Below, piece after piece: positions 11,661-24,134 of a DNA stretch of 64,000 nt; the stretch's first letter is position 1; every line of letters begins with the position of its first letter. Under the pieces are notes generated by a model. That model did no database searches. It was given only the letters and a program-made list of their open reading frames with translations, and had not been told where the DNA came from. The position numbers were made by a program, and so were the translations under genes. The stretch is taken from assembly GCA_019321725.1 (NCBI GenBank), contig CM033106.1:21574965-21638964 (forward strand), given 5' to 3'. Source of the stretch: Paulownia fortunei. Lineage: Eukaryota; Streptophyta; Magnoliopsida; Lamiales; Paulowniaceae.

Positions 11661-12465
11661 TTTTATCAACAAAAAATAGGGCTGAATTCATTTTAATCTC
11701 CTGTACTATTGGCTTCATATTAATTACTCCCTCTATTAATAAAATTTTTAAATGCCTCTTTAAATTAAAATAATTAATATTAATAAATAAAATACCCTTA
11801 AATAAAAGTAAAAATTCAGTTCACCCACTTTAATATAATCTATAATTTACGCCCTCCACAATCAAATGCGAATTAATTTGATCCCAAATTTTATTCAAAT
11901 TTATAAATAAAAAAATGATCAATTAAATCTAAATTAAATAAAGAGTGAAGTATGATTTCAATAGTATAAAGAATACACATTAACTTAAAACCATCTAACA
12001 TAAATGTGTATAACTACCATCTTATTCATATATCCTATATATATATATATTTGTAAATGTGTAATCAAAATTAAAAATTAAAAAAACCACAAGAACTTTA
12101 TCACAATTCTTGTAAATTTACATGAGATAGTTTAAAATTTAACGTGCCTTCTCTCTATACCATTTTACTTATATTTTTTATTTATTTAATTTAAACTTAA
12201 TTGAAGGCCAACTTTTTTAATAAAATTAGTACTGAATAAATTTGGGGACAAACTAATTGATATTTAGTTGTAGAGGAGGCAAAGTGATATAAAGATTATC
12301 AAAAAGGATAATTCTTTTACTTAGTTTAGGAGTACTTTTATCCATCATTATATACTTTATGAATTTAGGGAGGTATTAAAAGTTTTATTAGGAGATGGGG
12401 ATGATTGATACATACTCAAAGCATTAGGGGATAAAGAAAATTAACCAAAAAATTATGAGAAAATA
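11661..12465. repeat. Foldback (long inverted repeat) element, ~0.8 kb
   Basis: The two halves are diverged reverse complements. Left-arm blocks such as TTAATCTCCTGTACTATTGG and GATCCCAAATTTTATTCAAAT pair with complements of right-arm blocks near 12385-12420 and 12225-12250. A third pairing brings ATCTAAATTAAATAAA (about 11925) together with the complement of about 12180-12196. Arms are about 370 bp and meet near a TATATA run at about 12040. No reading frame lies inside. It is most simply a foldback MITE; the family is unknown and no clean target duplication was found. Confidence 0.6.
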
Positions 12466-13490
12466 TGTTATGTATAACTTAGTCTTCACTAGTAATTTAT
12501 TTAGTTTGATATCCTCTTTTCTTTTTTCAAAAAAGCTTTTCTATAGGTTTGAAATTTCAAATTTATCGAATATAAAATATATTGTGAATTTAATTTATTA
12601 CGTTCAATAAGTCAAATTCAACAAACTTTTAACTATATAAAAATCTCGATTAATTTTTGATTTATTTTTCAGTCTTAATTATATTTTCACATAAAATTGA
12701 ATAACAAATCAAATTACTTGATATTCGACTTGAAATCAATTGTTAAAAACTCGTTTGAACTCATTTGGTTAATTTAACAAATCAAAATTGAACATATTTT
12801 TTCTTTCAATAAGATTTAGAACTCGATTTGAAATCGACTCGATTAGTGAGAAAATAAAAAAAAAAATATAAAAAAATTAAACTATTTGAACTCGATTTAT
12901 ATTCGATTCGATTAAATTTCGTTCAAATTTAATTAAATTAATAATCAAAATAAAATTAAATATACTTTTTTAAACTAAAAAAAATTCAAACAATTATATA
13001 TACTCTCAACTTAATTCGTTTGCATGTATACTTTCACCGTATAGTTTGCCATGCATCTGAATAGTAAATCATTGGCTACAAAGAAGCACAAGTTCAAATT
13101 ATTAGTTAATAGAATAAAGTTTCCAAAAAAAGTAAAAATAATATTGAGTATTTGAGCTCCAACTAAAAACAAAAGGATAATACAAAACAATACTCCCTCT
13201 CTCCTAAATTTATATCAATTCTATTTCTGTTTTGAATGTTTTAAAATAAGGTGCATTTTTTAAATAATTTTTTCCCACAAAAATATCATCTCCTTTTAAG
13301 TAATTGTTAAAATACTAATTTGCAATTATTATATTTTTAAAAAAATTATGTAAATATATTTTAAAATTTGTATTTTTAAGTTTTGTAAAAATCAAATTAT
13401 ATATATATATATATAAGTGAGATGGATGAAATATATTTTTAGAGTAAATATATTTTAGCCAAAAAGAAATTAAATAGTCACAAAATAGAA
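12466..13490. other. No gene seen; AT-rich DNA upstream of RPS21
   Basis: No coding signal on either strand. It includes a TA microsatellite at about 13388-13413. The last 100-200 bp presumably hold the RPS21 promoter. Confidence 0.5.
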
Positions 13491-13498
13491 AGAGGAGC

Positions 13499-13506
13499 TA
13501 GGGTTT
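13499..13506 (-). promoter_or_regulatory. Telo-box in the RPS21 promoter
   Basis: TAGGGTTT is the complement of AAACCCTA, the telo-box typical of plant ribosomal protein and other translation genes. It lies about 85 bp before the first splice donor, at or just upstream of the likely transcription start. The start site itself is not determined. Confidence 0.6.
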
Positions 13507-14150
13507 TGAGTGGCTTCTCCTATTAAACAGATTAGAGAAAAGCCGCCTGTTCCCTCAGTAGCTCTCTGCACTCGTATCCTCCTGAGGTACTCGCTCTTTT
13601 CTTTCTCTCACTTTATTCTGCTATTGTCTCCGATTATTTCTCCATCTTTGGTTTTTGGATTCGTCAAAGCACTTTGCGAGTGACATTTCATGTGCCTGTG
13701 TTTGTGTGTCTGTTTTTTTCATTTTTTTCCCCTTTTTTTCCCCCTAAAGTTGAAGATTAGCGAATAGATTTTATTTGAATCGTCGCAAGTTTGAGATTGT
13801 ACCCCTAGGATGGGTTAAAACTTTCGTTTTGTTCGAATTTGGGTAATTAAATGAAAATTTAATATATTGGTCAACTTTATCTTCGTGAGTGCGTGGAATT
13901 TATTTGTGGTAATATTTACGTGCTGATGGAGTTTGGAAAGTTAGTTTAGTTATTTCTGTTGCGTTGGACATGATTGCTTAAGTTCATTTAGTAATGGTTT
14001 TAAGTTATTTTATTTGAATATTTTGAGGTAATAAATTTGGCCGTTTTAATGGGTTTTCATTGAGTAGAGTATTGATGGGTGTGGATCCATTATTTTACCT
14101 TTCTTGTTGATTTACAACTCCAGAGTTTGATTGGGGTTTCATTGATTCAG
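13507..14150 (+). other. RPS21 non-coding exon 1 and 5'-UTR intron
   Basis: A pyrimidine-rich leader (about 13510-13586, with GCTCTCTGCACTCG and CCTCCTGAG) ends at a GTACTC donor at 13587. The intron runs to ATTGATTCAG at 14150, and exon 2 starts at 14151, 50 bp before the ATG. A 5'-UTR intron is common in plant ribosomal protein genes. The exon boundaries are inferred from splice consensus only. Confidence 0.6.
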
Positions 14151-14200
14151 GTGCTTTGAGCTTTGTTAATTTTTCTCGAGTGCTTGAAGATTCAGACAGG

Positions 14201-15648
14201 ATGCAGAACGAGGAGGGACAAAACATGGATCTCTATATTCCCAGGAAGTGGTGTGTATATTATTCAATATGCTACTTTTTGTTCTTCAGTCAAATATAAC
14301 TGAAATGAGTTCTAGAAGTACACAAAGATGAAAGGTCTTTGAAGTAGAGTATATGCCTGATTGTCTATTTTTGATGTTGCAGCTCTGCCACTAACAGGCT
14401 GATCACTTCCAAGGATCATGCATCTGTTCAGATCAACGTTGGGCATTTGGATGAGACTGGCCGATACACTGGCCAATCCTCCACCTTTGCACTCTGTGGA
14501 TTCATCCGCGCCCAGGTAAGGGCTTTGTCCATTTCTTAGCTTTGTAGGGCATTATCATTTTACTAGTTTCAAGTTGCTGTGTTGCATAGTTTCGTTGGAC
14601 TGCTTTAAATTGAGCAACATGATACAGTTCTAAAATTGTAATTTTTGTCTTGTATAGTTGGTTTTAATTCTAGATAAAGTGTTTCGTCTTTTATTAGTGT
14701 AATAGTAATTAATAATTTCTGGTCATGGTTGCGATTCCCTCTTGCTTAGGGAAAAAATATTATTACTCATTTTTTTGCATTGTTTTAGATGGTATATACT
14801 CTCCTTTTTAATGGTAAGATGATTTATCTTCATTAAGGAAAGGTGCATGAGTTTAGGACTAGATGATATCCATTAGCAAAGTAAAATAACACTCAAATAA
14901 CAGCTCTTCTGCACATAGATGTTGTTTGATCAACCAGCAAACTTAGCCTGAGAGAAGTCCAAGTCCAGTTGACACCCTATACGGAGCGGAGCAGATTGGT
15001 TAGGATCCTTGAATGGATTGAATAAACCAGTTGCAGGGTGTCATACAGACTGGGGGGAGAAGTTGGATAATTTTTATCTGCTGGAACCTTGATTGGCTTG
15101 AAAACCATCCAGTTTACTGGTTAGATCTTAGTTGATCTTTGATATCTATTAGAATATACAGACTGGGGGGAGAAGTTGGATAATTTTTATCTGCTGGAAC
15201 CTTGATTGGCTTGAAAACCATCCAGTTTACTGGTTAGATCTTAGTTGATCTTTGAGCTAGAATAGTTTGTTCATGTTGTAGATTGGCTTAGTATATTCTA
15301 ATAGATATCGAGCATGGTACTGACTCTTGACTTCAGAATATCTCAATCAATGTTTGTGTGGCAATTTCATGCATCAGAGGAATGTGCAAACTTTTCTACT
15401 GGTTCTGATGTTCATTTGTGCTATCTTGGAAAAATGTCGTATGCTGGATGAGTGACAACAGATTGATCAAGAAGCTAAATAAGTCATATTTAGTCTGAAG
15501 CCACGTGCTGCCTGGTTCTGTTGTATGTCATGATGCATGTAATGTAGTGTCATATCTGAGACTTGGAAATTCTATTCTGCAGGGTGATGCGGACAGCGCA
15601 CTTGATAGGCTCTGGCAGAAAAAGAAAGCTGAGGCCCGACAGCAGTGA
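14201..15648 (+). CDS. RPS21: 40S ribosomal protein S21 (eS21), three coding exons
   Basis: This gene encodes a small eukaryote-specific protein of the cytosolic 40S ribosomal subunit. The coding exons are 14201-14250, 14383-14515 and 15583-15648. The introns begin GTGTGT and GTAAGG and end GTTGCAG and TTCTGCAG. The joined frame has 82 codons, the usual eS21 length, and no interruption. The start reads [16 protein letters not shown], the middle has [16 protein letters not shown] and [18 protein letters not shown], and the end KKKAEARQQ is a basic tail. These are the family's conserved blocks. The ATG is the first in exon 2 and matches the family start. Exon 1 is non-coding, and a telo-box lies upstream. 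No neighbouring gene shares a promoter. The 3'-UTR probably runs to about 15770. A 99-bp duplication sits inside the last intron. It appears intact and functional. Confidence 0.95.
15044..15309 (+). repeat. 99-bp perfect direct duplication with inverted filler in RPS21 intron
   Basis: 15044-15142 and 15157-15255 are identical over 99 bp. The spacer together with its edges (15141-15158, GATATCTATTAGAATATA) is the exact reverse complement of 15292-15309, about 150 bp downstream. The arrangement lies wholly inside the intron between coding exons 2 and 3 and leaves the splice sites untouched. Confidence 0.95.
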
Positions 15649-16929
15649 TATTTTTTTATCTCAGCAGTGGAATTTGTTCTTTAGAGGTTTTGTTTTAGTG
15701 TACTCATAAAGTTTATTTAAGCATTTTGGGAAGCAGTATTTGTGTCAAGATTGAAATTTTAAGATGTGCAATTAAAGTTTGAGGACACATTTCCTCTTTT
15801 GCTCGAGTAAATTAATACTAGTAGATTATGAGCTTCTGATAACATTGTTTGTAATTGTGCCTTACCCTACTCTGATTTTGAAATGCACATTTGATTCGAA
15901 CTTGTTAATCTCCATACCCACTCCTGACTTCCCTTGGGACCATTTTACTGTGGCTGGGTGTGATACACCCAGTCTACTGTTGGCAATTGGATTGCAGGGC
16001 AGTATTTTGCTCCCTCATCTTCTTTGTCAAATGTTGGTTGTGTTGCATATGGGTGGGCATTGGGTTCGTGTATTTTGGGTTCAGGCAGTGTACCCGATCC
16101 TGACCCCATTTTTTTTTGTTTACCCAATATTGTCTTTTTAAGGTTTTTATTTTTGTTTAAATAAATTAGAGTCTGTAGCTGGCTAGCTGCCTCTGTTTTT
16201 CAGTTTTTGCAGCAAAAAATGAGACGAGCAAACACAAAAATGAAGGAATGATTTCACAGCTTTTGTGTATCTGTATCTGTCAAATGGGAACTTGGAATGT
16301 CAGCTGCATCCTGAAGATAAAGTGAGTCATGACAGAAATTTTAATCTTATTTAGAGAATAAATATTGCAGTAGACATTGCTTCTGCATTGCAATATCTGC
16401 ACCACTGTGCCAATTCCCTTTAATTCACTGTATTATGAAGCCGAGCAGAGGATATAGATTGTAGCATAGACTTAGAGAACAGAGAAGATGGTGGATGCAC
16501 TGTCCTAATCCTGTTGTCAAGTAGGTAAATTTTTATACTTGATGCTACTTCCTTTAGGTAATTTTAACCAAAGGCTCGAACATTTTCAAAATATTCAAAC
16601 CTCAAAAATTAGAAGAGAGAAGAAACTCACCATCAGTATACGCTGGAGCTGCCACTGCCGTAGGAAGTTGGTGCAATGCTGTGAAAGTGTATGGAAGGCT
16701 TGGCTGCTTGGGACGAGCTTGGGAGTTGGGGGAGCTTTAGGGTTTGGTGGTGAGTCTGGTGATAGAAACGAAAATGAAGAAGGAAGAAAAGACCTAGTTT
16801 ATTTTTTTAAAATATGTTGGCTACCCGATTGGGTAGGATTACTCGATTTGAAATTTCAAAATTGGGTTCAGAAAAACTGAAAAGAAGAAAAAACCTAGGA
16901 AAATTCTTTGAGAAAAACCGACAATTGGA
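15649..16929. other. RPS21 3'-UTR and unassigned downstream DNA
   Basis: The first ~120 bp after the stop is T-rich and fits a plant 3'-UTR. Beyond it the open frames at 15779-16141 and 16539-16880 show no recognisable domain and no start context, and I do not call them genes. The latter frame leads toward the LINE RNase H fragment and may be upstream LINE-derived sequence. Confidence 0.4.
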
Positions 16930-17370
16930 TGGTTCAAATCAAACACTGACGGAGCTGCCAAGAAGGTTTCTGGACGGGCTGGAGGAGGTGGGGTCATTTA
17001 GCACCGCATTTCAGGAGTTCATTGTACATTCCACCAACACATGCTGCTGAGGTTTATGCACTATCCAGGAGGCTCCAATTAGCAGTGGAACTGAATATCA
17101 GGAAAATTTGGATCGAGATAAATGCCCAAGCAGTTCACAAGGCCGCAGAAAACTTCAAGATCTATTAACCAAAATCAGTGAACTTATGCAACAAATGGAT
17201 ACAATAATCACACACATATACACAGAAGGGAACAAAGTTTGCAGATTTCTTAGCTAATGAAGCATGTTATTCTGAACTCTCAAAGACCTACTGAGCTCAA
17301 CTGCTCCAAGGAACATTTTTAGGCATGATTTGTTTAGATCAACTCAACCTCCCATCCTTCAGATCAAATG
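16930..17370 (+). pseudogene. LINE-type RNase H domain fragment (frameshifted)
   Basis: Read in shifting plus-strand frames, the stretch gives WFKSNTDGAAKKVSGRAGGG, then HAAEVYALSRRLQLAVELN and IRKIWIEINAQAVHKAAEN, then FADFLANEACYSEL and finally LDQLNLPSF. This is the order of the RNase H-like domain found at the C-terminus of plant LINE polyproteins, with the first catalytic aspartate in NTDG and the glutamate in HAAEVYAL. At least two frameshifts and in-frame stops separate the blocks. No reverse transcriptase lies upstream, so it is an isolated 3' piece of a LINE or a domain captured from one. It is a separate copy from the minus-strand LINE at 28-36 kb. Confidence 0.65.
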
Positions 17371-18543
<1,173 letters not shown>

Positions 18544-18694
18544 CTGTCACAATATCCAAAAAATTAGAGATAGGTCTGAAAAATTTCGGGAGAAGAAGGG
18601 ATGGAAGCCTGAAAGGCAGATACCAATAAGACATGTATAAGAAACAAACACGAAGCAAAATGGTGATCATTCCAACTAATCAATCTCCATTCTA

Positions 18695-19090
18695 TGTAAT
18701 AAGGAAAGTCACAACCAATCACTCACGTTAATCATGGATTGTAATTTTGATTATTAAAATTATTGTCAGATTCCTTTATATTTAGAAAACCCCTAAACTA
18801 TAGTTAGTTGATTTATTTGTATTTAGGAAATCCCTTAACTAGTGCTAGGTGATTTATTCTTTCCATCCGTGTAATATTATTATGTGCATATATTGTATTC
18901 AATCTTATCAATGAAAAAAAGTAACGATATTCACACATATTCTGTCTCTTCTCAACTCTTCACGGTATCAAATTAATTTATTCTTTCCTTTGGTGTAATA
19001 CTATTGTTATGTGCATATATTGTATTTAATCTTATCAATGAAATTATCAATGAAAGAAGTAATGATATTCACATATTCTGTCTCTTCTCA
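18695..19090 (+). repeat. 5' LTR of copia element I, with duplicated end
   Basis: It starts TGTAATAAGG. The last ~125 bp occur twice: 18853-18967 and about 18977-19098 share ATTGTATT.AATCTTATCAATGAAA and ATTCTGTCTCTTCTCA. Each copy is followed by GGTATCA, the core of the primer binding site. The original LTR may therefore have ended near 18961. Confidence 0.75.
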
Positions 19091-19104
19091 TGGTATCAGA
19101 CCAC
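19091..19104 (+). other. Primer binding site of copia element I
   Basis: TGGTATCAGACCAC matches the initiator tRNA-Met type primer site common in plant copia elements. A degenerate second copy, CGGTATCA, lies at 18963. Confidence 0.75.
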
Positions 19105-19148
19105 TAAAGCTTTCACAAGCACTTTTTTTTTTTTTTTTTCTCTCCACA

Positions 19149-20110
19149 ATGGCTGAAGCCCCAAAAACTTCAGAAACTACTCAGAATTCACCCACTCTCT
19201 TGATAATTCTCATTTTATCTCAATTAATACAACCACTCAAATTACCATAAAACTTACGTCCACCAATTATAGTTCTTGGCGCTTTCAATTCCATGCCACT
19301 CGTATTGGATACAGTCTCATGAGCTTAACTGACGGTTTCTATCTGTGTCCCTCATCTACTCTCAAATCAGCTGATGGAGAAACCCCCAATTCAGAACACA
19401 CTTTCTGGGTCCGATAGGATCAACTCATTCTTAGTGCCATACCTGGCTATATCACTCCCTCTCTTGTTCCATTTGTCGCCTATGCCGAAACATCACGTGA
19501 GGCATGGACTATTTTGGCTAACACATATGCCAAACCTACTCATGGATGACTCACTCAATTAAGGGAGCAACTTTGTGTTCTCAACAAAAGCTCTCAATCA
19601 ATGACTGCATATTTACAATATGCAAAAACTATTGCTGATGATCTTATCATGCTCAATGCACCATTTGGCAATGAAGGCTTCATTCTAAAAATTCTTGGTG
19701 GTCTCGATGATGACTACAAGGATCTTTGTAGTGTTGTTTGTATTCGTGAAACTTCTGTCACTTTTGATGAGTTACACTGAACAACTCATTAACCATGAAG
19801 CATATCTCAAATTTGAAGTGCAAAAGAAATCTTCGCTGTCCATTATGCCTACTACCACTAATTCAGCATTCAAACCACAAAAATCTCCACGACCTAGCCA
19901 ACACTATCAAAATACTCACACTAGCCCACCCAATCCAATCGCTCAATATCGTCATAACCGATCTCCTTATCCCTCAAACCACCGATCTTCCCACCCCTCC
20001 ACCCAATCACATCATAACCCCAATGATCAACCTTGCCCATATCTTGGCAAGTGTCAACTCTATGGTCAACAAGGTCATTATGCAAAATGTTGCACTACAT
20101 TTGAATACAT
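19149..20110 (+). pseudogene. Gag of copia element I
   Basis: The ATG at 19149 opens MAEAPKTSETTQNSP, followed after a frameshift by ITIKLTSTNYSSWRFQFHA, the first conserved block of copia gag. The middle (about 19560-19800) includes LGGLDDDYKDL, the core of the gag helical domain. From 19695 the frame is open for 185 codons: a proline-, serine- and histidine-rich linker, then a zinc knuckle at about 20052-20093. The knuckle reads CQLYGQQGHYAKC, so the second cysteine of CX2CX4HX4C is tyrosine. Gag would form the particle that packages the RNA; this copy has stops and a broken knuckle. Confidence 0.8.
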
Positions 20111-20189
20111 ACCATGGCCTCATAATCCCCAATATAACACACTTGAACCTAGAGCCAACTTTGTCGCCACCACCAATACCACGCCTGAC

Positions 20190-21434
20190 TGCCTTCTCGA
20201 TTCTAGTGATTCTCATTATGTCACTACTGATCTTCATAATCTCTCTTCATGATGTTTATACTAGCAATGATGATATCCTAATTACTAATTAGTGACAGTA
20301 TAGGTCTTTCTATCACACACAAAGGATTCACAGCTCTTTGTTCATCATCTGAATCCTTTCTTTTATCTGATGTGTATTGCGTTCCAAAAATTCATAAGAA
20401 CTTGATTTATGTTTCCCAATTTTGTCGTACCAATAATGTTTCTATTGAATTCTTACCAGACACTTTTTCTTATGAAGGATCGCTGCACGGGGCCAATATT
20501 TCTGCAAGGAAAGACTAAAGGTGGTGTCTATGAGTGGCCAAAGCTACGATTCAATCAGCCACCTTTAATTGTCTTTTCTACCATCAAAGCTCCTGTCTCT
20601 CAATGGCATGCCCGTTTAGGTCACACATCGTCTAAAATCTTGACTCACTTGATCTAGTCACAAAAACTACAGTTGCCTTCCTCCAATACTCTAGCTTCAA
20701 GTTTGTCCAACTTTTCCTACAATTCATGTTATTGTAATAAAACACATAAATTGTCATTTTCTGAGTTTTCTCTTACTAGCTCAATTCCATTAGAACTAGT
20801 TTTCTCTGAAATTTGGACTTTCCATATTCATTCTTTTGATGGTTATAAATACTATGTTATTTTTGTGGATTATTTTACTCGATATATTGAGTTTTATTAC
20901 CTAAAAGAAAATCAGATGTGTATGATGTGTTTATCCATTTTAAATCAAATATTGAATTTTTTTTCAAAAGGGGGCGGGGGGGAGGGGAATACATTACACA
21001 AAGATTTTTTCTCTAATAATGGCATTTCTCATCTTACTACACCTCGGCATACACCTGAGCACAATGTTTTCTATGAAAGACGTCACTGACATATTGTAGA
21101 AACCAGTCTCACATTACTTCATCATGCATCTGTTCCGCTCATTTTCTAGACTCATGCTTTTGAAACTGCAGTCTATCTCATTAATCACATGCCAAAAGTC
21201 AACTTTTCAATGACTTCCTCCTTTAAAAAGCTTTTCGGCCATTCTCATAATCTTACAAAGTTACGGGTTTTTGGGTGCTTATGTTATCCATGGCTTCGAC
21301 CTTACAATGCTAACAAAGTTGAGTCCAAGTCTACACCATGCATTTTCTTAGGATACTCTTTAACTCAAAGTGCCTACAAATGTTATGACTCTCACTCTCA
21401 AAAAATTCATTTCTCGGCATATTACGTTTATTGA
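20190..21434 (+). pseudogene. Protease and integrase region of copia element I
   Basis: The protease box reads CLLDSSDSHYVTTDLHN, where the family has an aspartate-serine-glycine-alanine core, so the catalytic motif is lost. GAG-pre-integrase follows with WHARLGHTSSKIL (about 20600). The integrase core reads VFSEIWTFHIHSFDGYKYYV, with glutamate where the first catalytic aspartate belongs. The second catalytic region (about 20970-21000) is replaced by a long G-run. The end block, at about 21255-21390, reads GCLCYPWLRPYNANK and CIFLGYSLTQSAYKCYD. Several frameshifts and stops separate the parts. Confidence 0.8.
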
Positions 21435-22109
21435 AGATACTTTTCCATTTGTTCATAAAGAATCCACTATTCCTTGTTCTAATTCTAGTATTGTTCAGAC
21501 TTGGTTTTCTATCAACCTCAACTCTGTGCTTCCTTAGATCTTTCCTAACTTTTATCAATCAATGCCAAAAATATCACCAAAGAGCCTCTCACATAAGAAA
21601 ATCACATATATCCTTCCATCCCTTTCCTACCGCTGAATTTGTCACTTTCCAATATTACCTCCCTTCCCAACTCTATCACTTTCGCTCATGGACAATCACA
21701 AGCATTAAATGGAGATCATGCCCAATTCTCAGTTTCGTCACTCGCTACGACACCAACTAAGGTCTCTTCCACGCAAGGTATTTCCCCATTAACATGTTCC
21801 TCTACTCACCCTACCACACATATTAGTTCATCTACTTACCACGATACTCAAAATCCATGCCATCAACTCCCATCCACATCATCTACTCAACTTTGTAATT
21901 CTCCCTCACAATCTCAATCAACCAATAACCCTATTAACATACCATCCCAATCTCTTATCAACCTAGATCATAATTCACGTCCATCTCATGCCATGCAAAC
22001 TAGAGCCAAAAATAATATCTTTAAACCAAATCCCGAATGCTCCCTTACCACCACTATTGCACCTAATCTCCCCTAGAACCCACCAGTGTATCCTAAGCTC
22101 TAAAAATAC

Positions 22110-23606
22110 TAGATGGCGCAAAGCAATGTCTGATGAATTTAATGTGCTTCCACATAATGGTACATGGGATCTTGTGGCCCCTAACCCAATGTACAACTTA
22201 GTTGGTTGCAAATGGATTTTTTCACATCAAACGTAATCCCGATGATTCAATTAATTGATATAAAGCCTGTTTGTTACCAAAGGTTTCCATCAACAACCTG
22301 GGATTGACTATAGTGAAACATTCAGTCCCGTTATAAAACCAACAACTGTGCATCTCATCCTCATTCTTGCAGTTACACACGGTTGGTCCTTGCAACAACT
22401 TGATGTCAACAAGGCTTTCCTCTATAGTCATCTTCAAGAGGATGTTTTTATGAGCCAACCCCCCCGGTTTGTTATTCCAATCATCTTTCCCATGTTTGTC
22501 ATCTCAAAAAGGCACTCTATGATCTTAAATAAGCCCCAAGTGCATGGTACCACGAATTAAAACAATTTCTTCTAGCTAATGGGTTTGTAAATTCTCGCTC
22601 TAACACATCATTATTTATTTTTAAGCAGTTGCATTTCACAAATTTTCTGTTGGTGTATGTAGACAACATAATTCTTATAGGTAATGATTCCAACATTATT
22701 CAAAAGATTGTACATCAGCTAGCCACTAAATCTCTATCAAGGATCTTAGGAGCCTATCATATTTTATTAGAGTAGAAGTGGCTCCTACTACCACTGGCCT
22801 CTCTCTCTCTCAATGCAAATACATTTAAGACATCATTGCTAAAGCAAAAATGCTAAACTCTTTCCACACCGATGTCGCCAAGCAAAGTGTTTGTTTTGCT
22901 TGATGTCATGTCTCTCAGCGATGCAACTTAATATAAGTCCATTGTTGGTTCTTTGCAATATCTTTCCCTCACACGACCAGATATAGCATATACAATCAAC
23001 AAACTCTCAGTTTATGCACCGATCCTACCATTGCGCATTGGCCTGCTGCCAAATGTCTCTTACGATATCTATGCAGTACAATCACGCATGGACTCTTTCT
23101 ACGCAAAGACTCACCATTGTTTTTTCATGTATTCTCCAATGCCGACTGGGCAGGCAATCTCGATGATCGATCTTCTACTAGTGCTTATGTTGTTTTTCTT
23201 GGCTCTAATGCTATCTCATGGAGCTCCACCAAACAGAGGTCTATAGCTAGATCCTATACTGAGGCCGAATATCGGGTTGTTGCTTCCACTGCCGCCGAAC
23301 TTACTTGGATTCAATCTATTCTGCAAGAACTTGGTGTTCCCACAACAACCACACCAACGATTTATTGCGATAATGTCAACACCACCTACATCTGTGCTAA
23401 TCCCGTTTTCCAACTCCTGTATGAAATATATTTCTATTGATATTCATTTCGTCCGTGATACAGTTCAAAATCGTCAACTTCGTGTTATATATGTCTTTTC
23501 TGCCAATCAACTTGCTGATTTAACTAAGCCTCTGTTTCATAAACGATTACGTGATTTATGGCAAGATTGGTGTTCTCTCCGGGAACTCCATCTTACGGGG
23601 GCATAA
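22110..23606 (+). pseudogene. Reverse transcriptase and RNase H of copia element I
   Basis: Blocks in order: NGTWDLVAPNPMYNLVGCKW (about 22155-22215); [20 protein letters not shown] (about 22383), carrying the first catalytic aspartate; LLVYVDNIILIG (about 22645), where the second aspartate of the YVDD box is asparagine; TRPDIAYTINKLS (about 22974). RNase H follows with DWAGNLDDRSSTSAYVVFLG and SYTEAEYRVVASTAAELTW, and the end block NQLADLTKPLFHKRLRDLW. It stops two bases before the 3' LTR, as usual. Frameshifts interrupt it at least five times. Confidence 0.85.
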
Positions 23607-23676
23607 TAAGGAAAGTCACAACCAATCACTCACGTGAATTATGGAATGTAATTTTGAATGTTCAAATTATTATTAG
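23602..23676 (+). repeat. 3' LTR of copia element I, cut short
   Basis: About 75 bp matching the start of the 5' LTR (TAATAAGGAAAGTCACAACC), preceded by a GGGGG purine tract. Its first two bases are CA where the 5' copy has TG. It ends at the terminus of copia element II. Confidence 0.8.
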
Positions 23677-24134
23677 TGTAAGAAAATTAATAAATAATAT
23701 AATATGAATCAAATATTCATATAATTCATGTGGATCGAGTATACCTATACGCTGCGAATTATCGATCCACGTATCCCGAATTAAACTCGTCTACCAGTCT
23801 CCTTTTGATCGAACCATGAACATATCTTTCTCGTTGGTGGTGAATAACTATTAGAGTTATTCACTCAATTACACACCTCAAATCCTTGGAGTCTACGGTG
23901 ATGCTCCAAGGAAGACCGAGAGAGAAAAAGATTTGAGAGAATATGGAGAGAGTTTAAAGGAGAATTACGTTCATTCATACATTCTGTTGGATGGAGATTA
24001 GAGATATTTATTCCTGCTTAAGGTAGAATCCTAGTCCAACTAGGAAACTCAATCCCACTCAAATTGTGGAGATATCCAAGTAAATATGGATGCCAATTGG
24101 GTCAAGGGTCTTAAACCCGATCCAATTTCCAACA
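23677..24134 (-). repeat. 3' LTR of copia element II (458 bp)
   Basis: On the minus strand it begins TGTTGGAAATTGGATCGGG at 24134 and ends TTTTCTTACA at 23677, a typical TG...CA copia LTR. A purine tract GAGTGAGAGA lies directly before it. It sits inside the 3' LTR of copia element I, so element II inserted later. Confidence 0.8.

Larger units (their letters stand above)
18695..23676 (+). mobile_element. Ty1/copia element I (Ale/Retrofit-like), degenerate
   Basis: The 5' LTR begins TGTAATAAGGAAAGTCACAACC and the 3' LTR, recognisable by the same sequence, begins at 23602. Between them, in copia order, lie gag, protease, integrase, reverse transcriptase and RNase H, all plus strand. The 3' LTR stops after about 75 bp at 23676, where a second copia element has inserted. 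Many stops and frameshifts break pol. Lineage assignment rests on the short LTR and the gag and RNase H motifs, and is tentative. Confidence 0.85.

Noticed and set aside
16539..16880. 113-codon frame downstream of RPS21
   Set aside because: No recognised domain, low-complexity GGG/GAA-rich end, and no promoter or splice evidence; perhaps LINE-derived.
19795..20292. 165-codon frame overlapping copia gag
   Set aside because: It is the alternative frame of the proline/serine-rich gag linker, which is open by composition; the 19695-20252 frame carries the zinc knuckle.
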